The notes under the pieces are model-generated. The model was given only the letters and a program-made list of their open reading frames with translations, searched no databases and was not told where the DNA came from. The position numbers and the translations under genes are program-made. This document shows positions 15,303-22,132 of a DNA stretch of 22,132 nt, piece after piece (the first letter of the stretch is position 1; each line of letters opens with the position of its first letter). The stretch comes from Cryomorphaceae bacterium (GTDB lineage: Bacteria > Bacteroidota > Bacteroidia > Flavobacteriales > Schleiferiaceae). Where the stretch lies: positions 1 through 22,132 of the forward strand of contig CATITW010000090.1 in NCBI GenBank assembly GCA_949547975.1, read 5' to 3'.

Positions 15303-16823
15303 ATGCGAACAGAATTAGTCATTAGTGCTGATTCTGACCGAGCAGACATTGCACTACTTGAGGACGGGCGATTACAAGAACTTATAAAGGAAAAGGGAGA
15401 CGATAGTTTCTCTGTTGGCGATGTCTATTTAGGGACCGTCAAAAAATTGGCCACAGGCCTAAACGCTGCCTTCGTAAATGTGGGTTATGAGAAGGATGCC
15501 TTCTTACACTACCACGATCTCGGGCCGCAGATAAATTCCTGGCAAACGTTCTTGCGCCGCACTTTAAAGGGCAAACAGCAAGCGAATATTACCAATTTTG
15601 AAACTTCCTCGAACATCGAGAAAGAAGGCAATATTGGTGATGTGCTTAAGCAAGGTGATCAAATCTTGGTTCAGATAACCAAGGAGCCTATTTCTACGAA
15701 AGGGCCGAGAATCACAGCTGAGCTAAGCATTGCTGGGCGCTTTGTAGTGCTTGTGCCTTTCTCTAATCGCGTAAGCGTGAGTCAGAAGATTCGCGAACGT
15801 GAGGAGAAAGACAGGCTGAAAAAATTGGTCAGAAGCATCAAGCCCAAGGGCTTTGGTGTCATCATACGTACTGTCGCTAAAGGACAGAGCGCAGAAGAGC
15901 TACAGGCAGATTTAGATAATTTGATGCGCAAGTGGAAACAAGTCCACAAGGGGATCAAAAGAGAAAACAAGCCGTATAGAATCTTCCGCGAAATGAATCG
16001 TGCGAGCGCATTTTTGCGTGACGTATTTAACGAAAGTTTCGCTTCCATCACGATAGACAACCAGGAGTTGTTTGATGAAGTGAAAGATTATCTCGAAGGG
16101 TTCCAACCGGGTTCTTCAAAAATGGTGAAATACTACAACGGTCAGATGCCGTTGTTCCAGTTTGCCAACGTCGATCGACAAATCAAAGGCGCTTTTGGAA
16201 CAAGTGTCAGCATGCCGAAGGGTGCTTATCTTATCATTGAGCACACCGAAGCGTTGCATGTTGTAGATGTGAATTCAGGAAACAGAACAAATACCGCAGA
16301 AAACCAAGAGGCCAATGCCTTACAGGTGAATCTACTTGCTGCAGAAGAGGTTGCTCGTCAGCTTCGTCTTCGTGACATGGGAGGTATTGTTGTGATTGAC
16401 TTCATCGATATGAACAGTGCGGAGAATCGCCGTGCCGTTTATGAGAAAATGAGGGATGAAATGCAGCGCGATCGTGCACGCCATAAAATCTTGCCTATTT
16501 CTAGGTTTGGTTTGATGGAGCTCACTCGCCAGCGCGTTCGTCCTGAAACTAATATTGTTACCCGTGAGGAGAACCCTGACAATCTTGTTGAGGCTCCGAT
16601 CCAGGTGATTGATACGATCGAGAGTAAGGTTTCGGCGGTCAAAGAGCGCGAGGTGTTCATTCATGTGCATCCGTTCATTGAGGCGTACCTGACGAAAGGT
16701 CTTTTTAACAGTGTCAAGAAAACTTGGCAGAAACGCTTTAAGAAGAAGATCGTAGTTGTTCCTAGAGATGCCTACACCATGTTAGAGTGGGCGGTGATGG
16801 ATAAGGACAACAAGTCCCTTTAA
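15303..16823 (+). CDS. rng: Ribonuclease G (RNase E/G family)
   Basis: A 506-residue endoribonuclease of the RNase E/G family, acting in rRNA maturation and mRNA decay. Residues 35-130 form the S1-type RNA-binding domain (GDVYLGTVKKLATGLNAAFVNVGYEKDAFLH). The DNase I-like catalytic part has the metal ligands Asp322 in VVDVNSG and Asp366 in VIDFIDM, with RQLRLRDMGG between. The Zn-link motif CPxC of E. coli RNase E/G is absent; the segment after TRQRVRP reads ETNIVTREENP. There is no cysteine in the protein at all. It ends before a terminator and is the last gene of the HU-TPR-basic protein operon. Confidence 0.94.
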   Translation: MRTELVISADSDRADIALLEDGRLQELIKEKGDDSFSVGDVYLGTVKKLATGLNAAFVNVGYEKDAFLHYHDLGPQINSWQTFLRRTLKGKQQANITNFETSSNIEKEGNIGDVLKQGDQILVQITKEPISTKGPRITAELSIAGRFVVLVPFSNRVSVSQKIREREEKDRLKKLVRSIKPKGFGVIIRTVAKGQSAEELQADLDNLMRKWKQVHKGIKRENKPYRIFREMNRASAFLRDVFNESFASITIDNQELFDEVKDYLEGFQPGSSKMVKYYNGQMPLFQFANVDRQIKGAFGTSVSMPKGAYLIIEHTEALHVVDVNSGNRTNTAENQEANALQVNLLAAEEVARQLRLRDMGGIVVIDFIDMNSAENRRAVYEKMRDEMQRDRARHKILPISRFGLMELTRQRVRPETNIVTREENPDNLVEAPIQVIDTIESKVSAVKEREVFIHVHPFIEAYLTKGLFNSVKKTWQKRFKKKIVVVPRDAYTMLEWAVMDKDNKSL

Positions 16824-16847
16824 ACGAGGAATACAGGATTAAAGAAT

Positions 16848-16885
16848 AACCCGAGGCCATCAGTAGGATAGCTTCGGGTTTTTTT
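16848..16885 (+). terminator. Intrinsic terminator of the rng operon
   Basis: A 10-bp stem (AACCCGAGGC with GCTTCGGGTT, one G-T pair) with a 13-base loop and seven T after it. It lies 25 bases after the rng stop and just before recX. Its T-run contains the TTG that a longer reading of recX would use, which argues against that start. Confidence 0.88.
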
Positions 16886-16898
16886 GTTATTTGATGGC

Positions 16899-17342
16899 AT
16901 GACAACTTCGGAAGCATTACAAAAACTACAGCGTTATTGCGCGTATCAGGAGCGAAGCCCGTTCGAGGTGGAGCGAAAGTTACAGCAGTTGGGCTTGCCT
17001 CGTGATCGACACGAGGAGGTAGTCGCTCAGCTTATGGCAGATAATTTTTTAGACGAGTATCGCTTCGCGGAGGCGTTTACTAGGGGAAAATTGAACCAAA
17101 AGCACTGGGCTCCGATGCGCATACGAATGGGACTTCAGGAGCATAGAATTCCTAGAGTGACGATCGATCGAATTTTAGGACAAGTCGATCCGGGCGTGGT
17201 TGAAGCAAACGCATTGTACCTCACAGAACGCTGGTATGCATCTAAAACCAAGGCGCAACTTACCTCCGCTTTACAGCGCCGTGGGTATGACTACGAAATG
17301 ATCAGTTCGACTTATGAAAAGGTCGGCCGGGAGCAGAGTTAA
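16899..17342 (+). CDS. recX: Regulatory protein RecX
   Basis: RecX-family regulator that caps or inhibits RecA filaments. With the ATG at 16899 it has 147 residues. Family marks are CAYQERSPFEVERKLQQLG at the start and LMADNFLDEYRFAEAFTRGK. Three RecX three-helix repeats fit the length, and the C-terminal repeat (TERWYASKTKAQLTSALQRRGYDYEMI) is intact. An in-frame TTG at 16884 lies inside the terminator of rng and is unlikely. It starts 14 bases after the terminator, so it must have its own promoter or rely on read-through; I see no clear TAnnTTTG. recA is not in the window. Confidence 0.9.
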   Translation: MTTSEALQKLQRYCAYQERSPFEVERKLQQLGLPRDRHEEVVAQLMADNFLDEYRFAEAFTRGKLNQKHWAPMRIRMGLQEHRIPRVTIDRILGQVDPGVVEANALYLTERWYASKTKAQLTSALQRRGYDYEMISSTYEKVGREQS

Positions 17343-17352
17343 GCCCGATGCT

Positions 17353-17517
17353 TTAACCCTTCCAAGTACCGCCGTAGCGATAACTGGCATTGCCCGGTTT
17401 CACTTCTAGGACGCATGCTTCGCAGAGGAAATACCACGTCTTATCCGGTTTGTACTGTACGCGGAACATCACGCTATGTTCCTTCTTGCAGTTCGGGCAG
17501 AGTTTTGCTTTTCCCAT
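17353..17517 (-). CDS. 54-residue zinc-ribbon protein, unknown function
   Basis: A complete small ORF, ATG to TAA, 54 residues. It has two cysteine pairs, CPNC (Cys7/Cys10) and CEAC (Cys32/Cys35), 21 residues apart, so it should form a zinc ribbon, and a conserved-looking end SYRYGGTWKG. I recall small Bacteroidota proteins with two CxxC pairs and a YGGTWK tail, of unknown function. Its start lies 9 bases after the threonine aldolase stop, same strand, so it may be in an operon with it. It is 11 bases from the convergent recX end. The high similarity to the family pattern makes it likely real. Confidence 0.72.
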   Translation of the reverse strand: MGKAKLCPNCKKEHSVMFRVQYKPDKTWYFLCEACVLEVKPGNASYRYGGTWKG

Positions 17518-17526
17518 GAGTAGTGA

Positions 17527-18546
17527 TTAGAGGGACTTTAAAACGGACTTTACGGTAGCTATGTGTTCCGCAGTTACGTCGAGGTGGAACACCATTCTAC
17601 ATTTTCCAGGTCCCATCTGACTGATGCCAATTCCTTTTGCTGCTAACCCTGCGATGAAATCATCCTGACTCATTTCTTCATGAAGCCCGAATATCAGCAC
17701 ATTGGTTTCAGGTGCGATGACTGTATCTATATAAGGCAACGTTTCTAGGAATTCTGCCATATCTCGAGCTGCTGCGTGATCCTCTGCCAAACGTTCGACG
17801 TTGTGCTCCATGGCATAGAGTGCAGCGCCCGCTAAGAAGCCGGCCTGTCTCCATCCACCTCCGATACGTTTGCGAATGCGTTTTGCATGTGCAATAAAGG
17901 CGTCATTCCCTAAAAGAATCGAGCCGACAGGTGCGCCTAGACCCTTGGATAAACAGATGGATATGGAGTCAAAGGCAGCTCCGTAGTCGCTTTCGCTGTG
18001 TCCCTTAGCAACGAGTGCGTTGTAGAGTCGGGCGCCATCGAGGTGGAAGAGCAGTCCATGTTTGCTGGCAACCGCACGCAATGCCTCGATCTCTTCCCAT
18101 TCGTAGCAGGTTCCGCCGCCTTTGTTGGAGGTGTTTTCTACCGCAAGAACTCGAGTGCGCGGGAAGTGAATGTCGTCTGCTTTGATGCAGGAAAGAACGC
18201 CTTGTGGGTGCATAATGCCGCGATCGTCACCCGTGAAAGCCACTGAAGCATGTGCGTTAGCTGCGATACCGCCGCCTTCGTAGTTGTAGATGTGGGCGTA
18301 GGGGTGGCAAATGACTTGGTCACCGGGACTCAAATGCGACATGAGTGCGATCTGGTTGGCTTGTGTTCCAGAGACGCAGAAGAGTGCTCCGTCCATGCCG
18401 AAGCGCTCGGCCATCATGGATTCAAGTCGTTGCACAGTAGGGTCGTCGCCTAGGACATCATCACCTACGGGACTCTCTATCATGGCTTTTTTCATGGCGT
18501 CGCTAGGACGGGTAACAGTGTCGCTGCGGAGGTCAACGGTAAACAT
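17527..18546 (-). CDS. ltaE: Low-specificity L-threonine aldolase
   Basis: PLP-dependent enzyme of 339 residues that cleaves threonine or allo-threonine to glycine and acetaldehyde in the cytoplasm. Fold type I with the typical motifs: DLRSDTVTRP at 5-14, the GDDVLGDDPTV segment, HLDGARLYNA with Asp170 and Arg173, and the PLP-binding Lys201 in SKGLGAPVGS. Length and motif order are normal. It starts with an ATG divergent from prfB (57 bases) and precedes the zinc-ribbon gene by 9 bases. Substrate stereospecificity cannot be read from the sequence. Confidence 0.92.
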   Translation of the reverse strand: MFTVDLRSDTVTRPSDAMKKAMIESPVGDDVLGDDPTVQRLESMMAERFGMDGALFCVSGTQANQIALMSHLSPGDQVICHPYAHIYNYEGGGIAANAHASVAFTGDDRGIMHPQGVLSCIKADDIHFPRTRVLAVENTSNKGGGTCYEWEEIEALRAVASKHGLLFHLDGARLYNALVAKGHSESDYGAAFDSISICLSKGLGAPVGSILLGNDAFIAHAKRIRKRIGGGWRQAGFLAGAALYAMEHNVERLAEDHAAARDMAEFLETLPYIDTVIAPETNVLIFGLHEEMSQDDFIAGLAAKGIGISQMGPGKCRMVFHLDVTAEHIATVKSVLKSL

Positions 18547-18565
18547 AAATGCATTCTTTAGATCG

Positions 18566-18597
18566 TTCGTGAAGATAAGAAGGGATGCTTAACTTTG
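18566..18597 (+). promoter_or_regulatory. Promoter of prfB
   Basis: TTCG (18566-18569, one mismatch to TTTG), a 20-base spacer, then TAACTTTG (18590-18597), a perfect -7 element. The -7 element ends only 6 bases before the prfB ATG, so the transcript would have almost no leader. Confidence 0.55.
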
Positions 18598-18603
18598 TAG
18601 CTT

Positions 18604-19710
18604 ATGGTTACAGCAGAACAGATCAAAGCCTTGGGAGAGCGTTTGGAGCGCTTACAGAGTTATCTCAACCTCGAGCAAAAGAGAATTCACATTATAAATG
18701 AGGAGGAGAAGACCGCTTCTCCAGAGTTTTGGGACGATCCGAAAAAAGCGGAAGTGACCTTAAAGGCATTGCGCGGCGTGAAGTTTTGGGTAGAGGGCTA
18801 CGAAAAGGCAGAGAACATGTTCGGTGAGGCGGAGCTGAGTTTGGAGTTTTTCAAAGAAGGCGAGCTCGAAGAAGATGACGTTCAAAAAGCGTATCAGGCT
18901 TGCGAGGATTGGATCGAAGAATTGGAGTTCAAGAACATGCTCAGCGGCGAAGAAGATAAGCTAAGTGCGGTGTTGCAGATTACCGCTGGAGCAGGCGGAA
19001 CTGAGAGTTGTGATTGGGCGAGTATGCTGATGCGCATGTATCTGATGTATGCGGAAAAGCAAGGGTTCAAGACGAAGGAATTGGTGCTTCAAGAAGGTGA
19101 TGTTGCGGGGATTAAAACCGTGACGATCGAGGTTGAAGGTGATTTTGCATTTGGCTTTTTGAAAGGCGAAAATGGCGTGCATCGACTCGTGCGTATTTCA
19201 CCGTTTGATTCGAACGCCAAGCGTCATACCAGTTTCGTTTCGGTGTATGTATTCCCATTAGTGGACGACACGATCGATATTAAGATCAACATGAGTGACA
19301 TTACTTGGGATACGTTCCGTTCTTCTGGAGCAGGTGGTCAGAATGTGAATAAAGTGGAGACCGGTGTCCGATTACGACATAAACCGACAGGCATTATCAT
19401 TGAGAATACAGAAACGCGCTCGCAGTTAGGGAATAAGGAGAAGGCCATACAGCTTTTGAAATCTCAGCTGTACGAGATGGAGATCGAAGCGCGCAATGCG
19501 AAACGTGCTGAGATTGAGGCGGGTAAAAAGAAGATCGAGTGGGGGTCGCAGATCCGTAACTACGTGATGCACCCGTATAAATTGGTCAAAGATGTGCGTA
19601 CGGCAGAAGAGACCTCGGATGTCGATGGCGTGATGAATGGAAATATCGAGCGATTCCTTAAAGCCTTCTTGATGAAACAGGGTGAGAGTGCGAATGCGGA
19701 CGAGTATTAA
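18604..19710 (+). CDS. prfB: Peptide chain release factor 2
   Basis: Release factor RF2, 368 residues, terminating at UAA and UGA. The codon-recognition tripeptide SPF lies in the [15 protein letters not shown] segment and the catalytic GGQ in [15 protein letters not shown]. The N-terminus aligns well from [10 protein letters not shown]. At the place where E. coli prfB has its programmed frameshift (after the YL codons), the gene reads on in frame (SYL-NLEQK) without a stop, so no frameshift is needed. Length, motifs and C-terminus are normal. It has its own promoter just upstream, and a possible hairpin follows. Confidence 0.96.
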   Translation: MVTAEQIKALGERLERLQSYLNLEQKRIHIINEEEKTASPEFWDDPKKAEVTLKALRGVKFWVEGYEKAENMFGEAELSLEFFKEGELEEDDVQKAYQACEDWIEELEFKNMLSGEEDKLSAVLQITAGAGGTESCDWASMLMRMYLMYAEKQGFKTKELVLQEGDVAGIKTVTIEVEGDFAFGFLKGENGVHRLVRISPFDSNAKRHTSFVSVYVFPLVDDTIDIKINMSDITWDTFRSSGAGGQNVNKVETGVRLRHKPTGIIIENTETRSQLGNKEKAIQLLKSQLYEMEIEARNAKRAEIEAGKKKIEWGSQIRNYVMHPYKLVKDVRTAEETSDVDGVMNGNIERFLKAFLMKQGESANADEY

Positions 19711-19723
19711 TGAGTAAACGGGC

Positions 19724-19743
19724 GCATTTCGTGCACAAAATGC
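19724..19743. repeat. 20-base imperfect palindrome downstream of prfB
   Basis: GCATTTCGTG CACAAAATGC: 9 of 10 positions pair across a central GTGCAC, with one mismatched pair. It lies 14 bases after the prfB stop and 37 bases before the large SBBP gene. There is no T-run, so it is not a standard intrinsic terminator; it could be an operator or an RNA hairpin at the prfB end. Confidence 0.5.
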
Positions 19744-19779
19744 AGTGAAGGTGGTTAAAATAGAAGCTATCTTGCTGTT

Positions 19780-22132
19780 ATGCGAAAACTGCTCGTTGCC
19801 ATTTTTACCTTGTCTTTCTGCGGCTTGTTCGCTCAGCAAGGCTTTGTGCAAAACGATGGGCAGTGGGATGACCCATCAAATTTCGTCTACCGCTTTGGGG
19901 CCAATTCTATATTCTTCACCCCAGATTCTATAGTATTTTCTATCCTCCAAGAGGACAGCCATGGCGCGGAACACTCCGGCCATCCACATTTCTACGGTTC
20001 CGAAATTACATTCGAGAGCTTCGCCCTGCAGACCACCACCAACCAAACGTTTCGATGGGAGGGCGTTGAAAAAATCAGCGATCAGCAGCATTATTTTGTC
20101 GGACCGCGCGATCGGTGGAGAACTGAGGTGTCCAGCTATGGAGCCCTAGTTGCTATGAATGTGTATCCCAACATCGACCTCCGCGTGTACCCTTTACAAG
20201 ATGGATTGAAATACGACTGGATAGTGCGTCCGGGTGGTGATGCAGATCAGATCGAAGTACGTTATTCTGGGGTCGAAAAGCTGCGTGTGGGCAGAAAGAA
20301 ATTGGTTCTGCAAACCACTTGTAGCACCTTTAAAGAGGAGCTCCCTCGTGCCTATCAAGGCGATACAGATGTCCAAGCAGATTATAAGCAAACGGGCGAT
20401 TTTACGGCGAAAATCAGCGTGGAGTCCTACGATACTACGCAAATGCTCGTGATAGATCCAGTGTATGTTTTTAGCACCTACAGCGGTTCTACTGCGGACA
20501 ATTTTGGGTATACCTCCACCTTCGATGATCAAGGCAATGCCTTCGGCGGGGGGATTGTTTTCGGCGCTGGGTATCCAATGACTTTGGGAGCTGTGGACAC
20601 CAGCTTTGCAGGAGGTATTTTCGACGTGGCGATCAGTAAATTTTCTTCAGACGGTTCACAGCTGCTTTGGTCCACATACTTGGGCGGAAGCGATCTGGAT
20701 CAGCCGCACAGCTTGGAATGTGATGAGAACGGCAATCTGTATGTGTTTGGCGTTACAGGAAGTTCAGACTTTGGGGTAACTCCAGATGCGTACGATACCA
20801 GTTTTGGTGGAGGAACCGCCCAGCTGTTAGACTTTTTGAGCTTTTCGAACGGTACGGATATTTTCGTTGCGGCGATCACGGCAGCAGGCGACTCGTTGGT
20901 AGGGTCTACCTACCTCGGCGGGAGCGCTAATGATGGATGTAACGAAGAATTGGCATTTAACTATGGCGATAGTTTCCGAGGAGAGATAGAGGTGCAACGC
21001 GGTGGAGGACCGCTGTATCTAGTCTCCTCGTCGTCTGGCCCAGGATATCCCGTCACTGCTGACGGACAAGGGTATCTCGGCGGACAAGACGGTGTACTTT
21101 CAGTCCTCTCTCGATCATTAGACTCTGTGTATTCGAGCTCCTATGTAGGTACCAAAGGCGATGACGCGCTTTACAGTATAGGCATTGCCGAAAAGCAGGG
21201 GAATGCAGATGCTTCAAGCCGCATCTTCATCGCCGGTGGCGTACTTACAGATTCTAGTTTCGTTTTTCTCGGAGAAGATTCCATACAGATTAATGTCATC
21301 GGTGGTCACAGCGGTTTACTCTTGGCGGCAGCCTACGACTCCGGACTTCAGCTTCTCGCTGCAGATGCGACCTTTGATGCCGGGTACGACCAGCATTATT
21401 TTGTAGAAGTGAATCACCCCAGCGATACGGCCAGTTTAGTTACAGTCATGGGGCAAAGCAAAGGCGGTCTTTTGGCTAGCGATACTTTGTTGTGGGGGCA
21501 GTCGGGAAGTGCGCAATACTTCAGCCAGTACAAATACAATCCGTTCACTTTGGGTTTTGACCGTGTACGAACTGCCGTTTGGGGAAGTGGTCAGACTAAT
21601 GAAATAGACGTGAGTCCCACGGCGTTGCTGGTGGATTATTGCGGCAATCTTTACTTCAGCGGATGGGGCGGATCGCCAAACTATGAGGGGAGTACTCAGG
21701 ATTTATGGACGAGCCCAGATGCACCTCAAACCACGACGGACGGTCAAGATTTTTACTTTATCGTGCTGCGAAAGGACTGGAAAGCGGCAGAAATAGCCAC
21801 CTTCTGGGGCGGCTCCGGTAGAGAACACGTCGACGGCGGAACCTCGCGCTTTGATTCACGCGGTCGAATCTTTCAAGCAGTATGTGCCGGTTGTGGTGGA
21901 ACTTCGAGCTACCCGGCCTTTCCAAGCACTGCGTATAGTACCACGAACAATAGTGTGAATTGTAATCTGGCTGTAACCGTGATCGATCTTGATGTACAGC
22001 AAGCCTCGACCTCGGTTAGTGCACCTTTAGAGTTCTGTCTTCCGAATGGCCTAGCGTTGACCGATTCCTCTGAGAATGTCGATGTCTGGGATGTGTTTTG
22101 GGGCGATGGCCAGTTCAGCCTAAATGATACCG
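19780..22132 (+). CDS. Large secreted SBBP-repeat protein, N-terminal part (runs off the window)
   Basis: Open to the right edge: 784 codons and one base, no stop, so it is 3'-truncated by the window. Signal peptide MRKLLVAIFTLSFCGLFAQ, cleavage probably before QQG. The mature start (GFVQNDGQWDDPSNFVYRFGANSIFFTPDSIVFSI) is the conserved N-terminal domain (DUF7948-type) of large Bacteroidota surface proteins. From about residue 235 follow beta-propeller SBBP-like repeats (STYLGGSDLDQPHSLECDENGNLYV; STYLGGSANDGC). Near residue 702 is the CAGCGG motif and then SVNCNLAV, after which a PKD-like domain begins. Such proteins usually end in a gliding-associated or type IX secretion C-terminal domain, but that end is outside the window. 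Export by T9SS and an extracellular or surface role are inferences. Confidence 0.82.
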   Translation, partial: MRKLLVAIFTLSFCGLFAQQGFVQNDGQWDDPSNFVYRFGANSIFFTPDSIVFSILQEDSHGAEHSGHPHFYGSEITFESFALQTTTNQTFRWEGVEKISDQQHYFVGPRDRWRTEVSSYGALVAMNVYPNIDLRVYPLQDGLKYDWIVRPGGDADQIEVRYSGVEKLRVGRKKLVLQTTCSTFKEELPRAYQGDTDVQADYKQTGDFTAKISVESYDTTQMLVIDPVYVFSTYSGSTADNFGYTSTFDDQGNAFGGGIVFGAGYPMTLGAVDTSFAGGIFDVAISKFSSDGSQLLWSTYLGGSDLDQPHSLECDENGNLYVFGVTGSSDFGVTPDAYDTSFGGGTAQLLDFLSFSNGTDIFVAAITAAGDSLVGSTYLGGSANDGCNEELAFNYGDSFRGEIEVQRGGGPLYLVSSSSGPGYPVTADGQGYLGGQDGVLSVLSRSLDSVYSSSYVGTKGDDALYSIGIAEKQGNADASSRIFIAGGVLTDSSFVFLGEDSIQINVIGGHSGLLLAAAYDSGLQLLAADATFDAGYDQHYFVEVNHPSDTASLVTVMGQSKGGLLASDTLLWGQSGSAQYFSQYKYNPFTLGFDRVRTAVWGSGQTNEIDVSPTALLVDYCGNLYFSGWGGSPNYEGSTQDLWTSPDAPQTTTDGQDFYFIVLRKDWKAAEIATFWGGSGREHVDGGTSRFDSRGRIFQAVCAGCGGTSSYPAFPSTAYSTTNNSVNCNLAVTVIDLDVQQASTSVSAPLEFCLPNGLALTDSSENVDVWDVFWGDGQFSLNDT

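Noticed and set aside
16884..16898. Five-codon TTG extension of recX
   Set aside because: The TTG lies in the T-run of the rng terminator; the ATG at 16899 is better.
18547..18580. Possible minus-strand promoter TATCTTCA for threonine aldolase
   Set aside because: Two mismatches to the TTTG part of TAnnTTTG and no -33 element, so not supported.
20194..20532. 112-codon minus-strand open frame within the large surface-protein gene
   Set aside because: Antisense to a frame that stays open for 2.3 kb with a signal peptide and recognisable domains.
1..22132. Possibility of a defence island, mobile element or biosynthetic cluster
   Set aside because: No transposase, integrase, toxin-antitoxin, restriction, CRISPR or large synthase gene was seen; nearly every gene is a recognised core or envelope gene.

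Overview
The window is a stretch of Bacteroidota chromosome, most likely class Flavobacteriia (order Flavobacteriales); I cannot fix the family. The evidence is the gliding genes gldD and gldE beside ssb and mutY, a paired M16 peptidase locus, a heme A synthase with the flavobacterial-type loop insertion, lipoprotein and 'AQ'-type signal peptides, several copies of the Bacteroidota -7 promoter motif TAnnTTTG, and start codons without an obvious Shine-Dalgarno sequence. Genes are tightly packed. No gene-free stretch exceeds about 150 bases, and I see no tRNA, rRNA, CRISPR array, insertion sequence or prophage.

Layout. 1-2830 (minus): an apparent operon mrp - NifU C-terminal domain - serS - lipoprotein, the last gene running off the left edge. 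2890-3975 (plus): an NAD(P)-binding SDR/thioester-reductase-like protein divergent from mrp. 4014-4707 (minus): rplU-rpmA with a good promoter and a terminator. 4859-8260 (plus): a two-gene M16 metallopeptidase operon, one subunit with the zinc motif and one without it but with a 210-residue C-terminal extension, ending at a strong terminator. 8329-9231 (minus): an EamA-family permease. 9304-10667 (plus): a lipoprotein with a heavy-metal-associated domain, translationally coupled to ctaA. 10630-13247 (minus): ssb - gldE - gldD - DUF2007-like protein, with overlapping junctions; mutY (13306-14298, minus) lies just upstream. 14361-16885 (plus): HU-family protein - TPR membrane protein - 29-residue very basic protein - RNase G, then a terminator. 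16899-17341 (plus): recX. 17353-18546 (minus): threonine aldolase and a 54-residue zinc-ribbon protein. 18604-19710 (plus): prfB. 19780-end (plus): a large SBBP-type secreted protein, cut by the window edge.

Most of the content is core housekeeping (translation, Fe-S and haem assembly, repair, RNA decay) mixed with gliding, secretion and envelope genes. I do not find an obvious new defence or mobile system. The most interesting items are small or structural: the active/inactive M16 pair, a CBM5/12-like module in the CtaA loop, two conserved-looking mini-proteins (29 and 54 residues), a cysteine-free RNase G, an Mrp without its usual cysteine pair beside a NifU domain that has one, a prfB without the programmed frameshift, and several non-ATG start codons.
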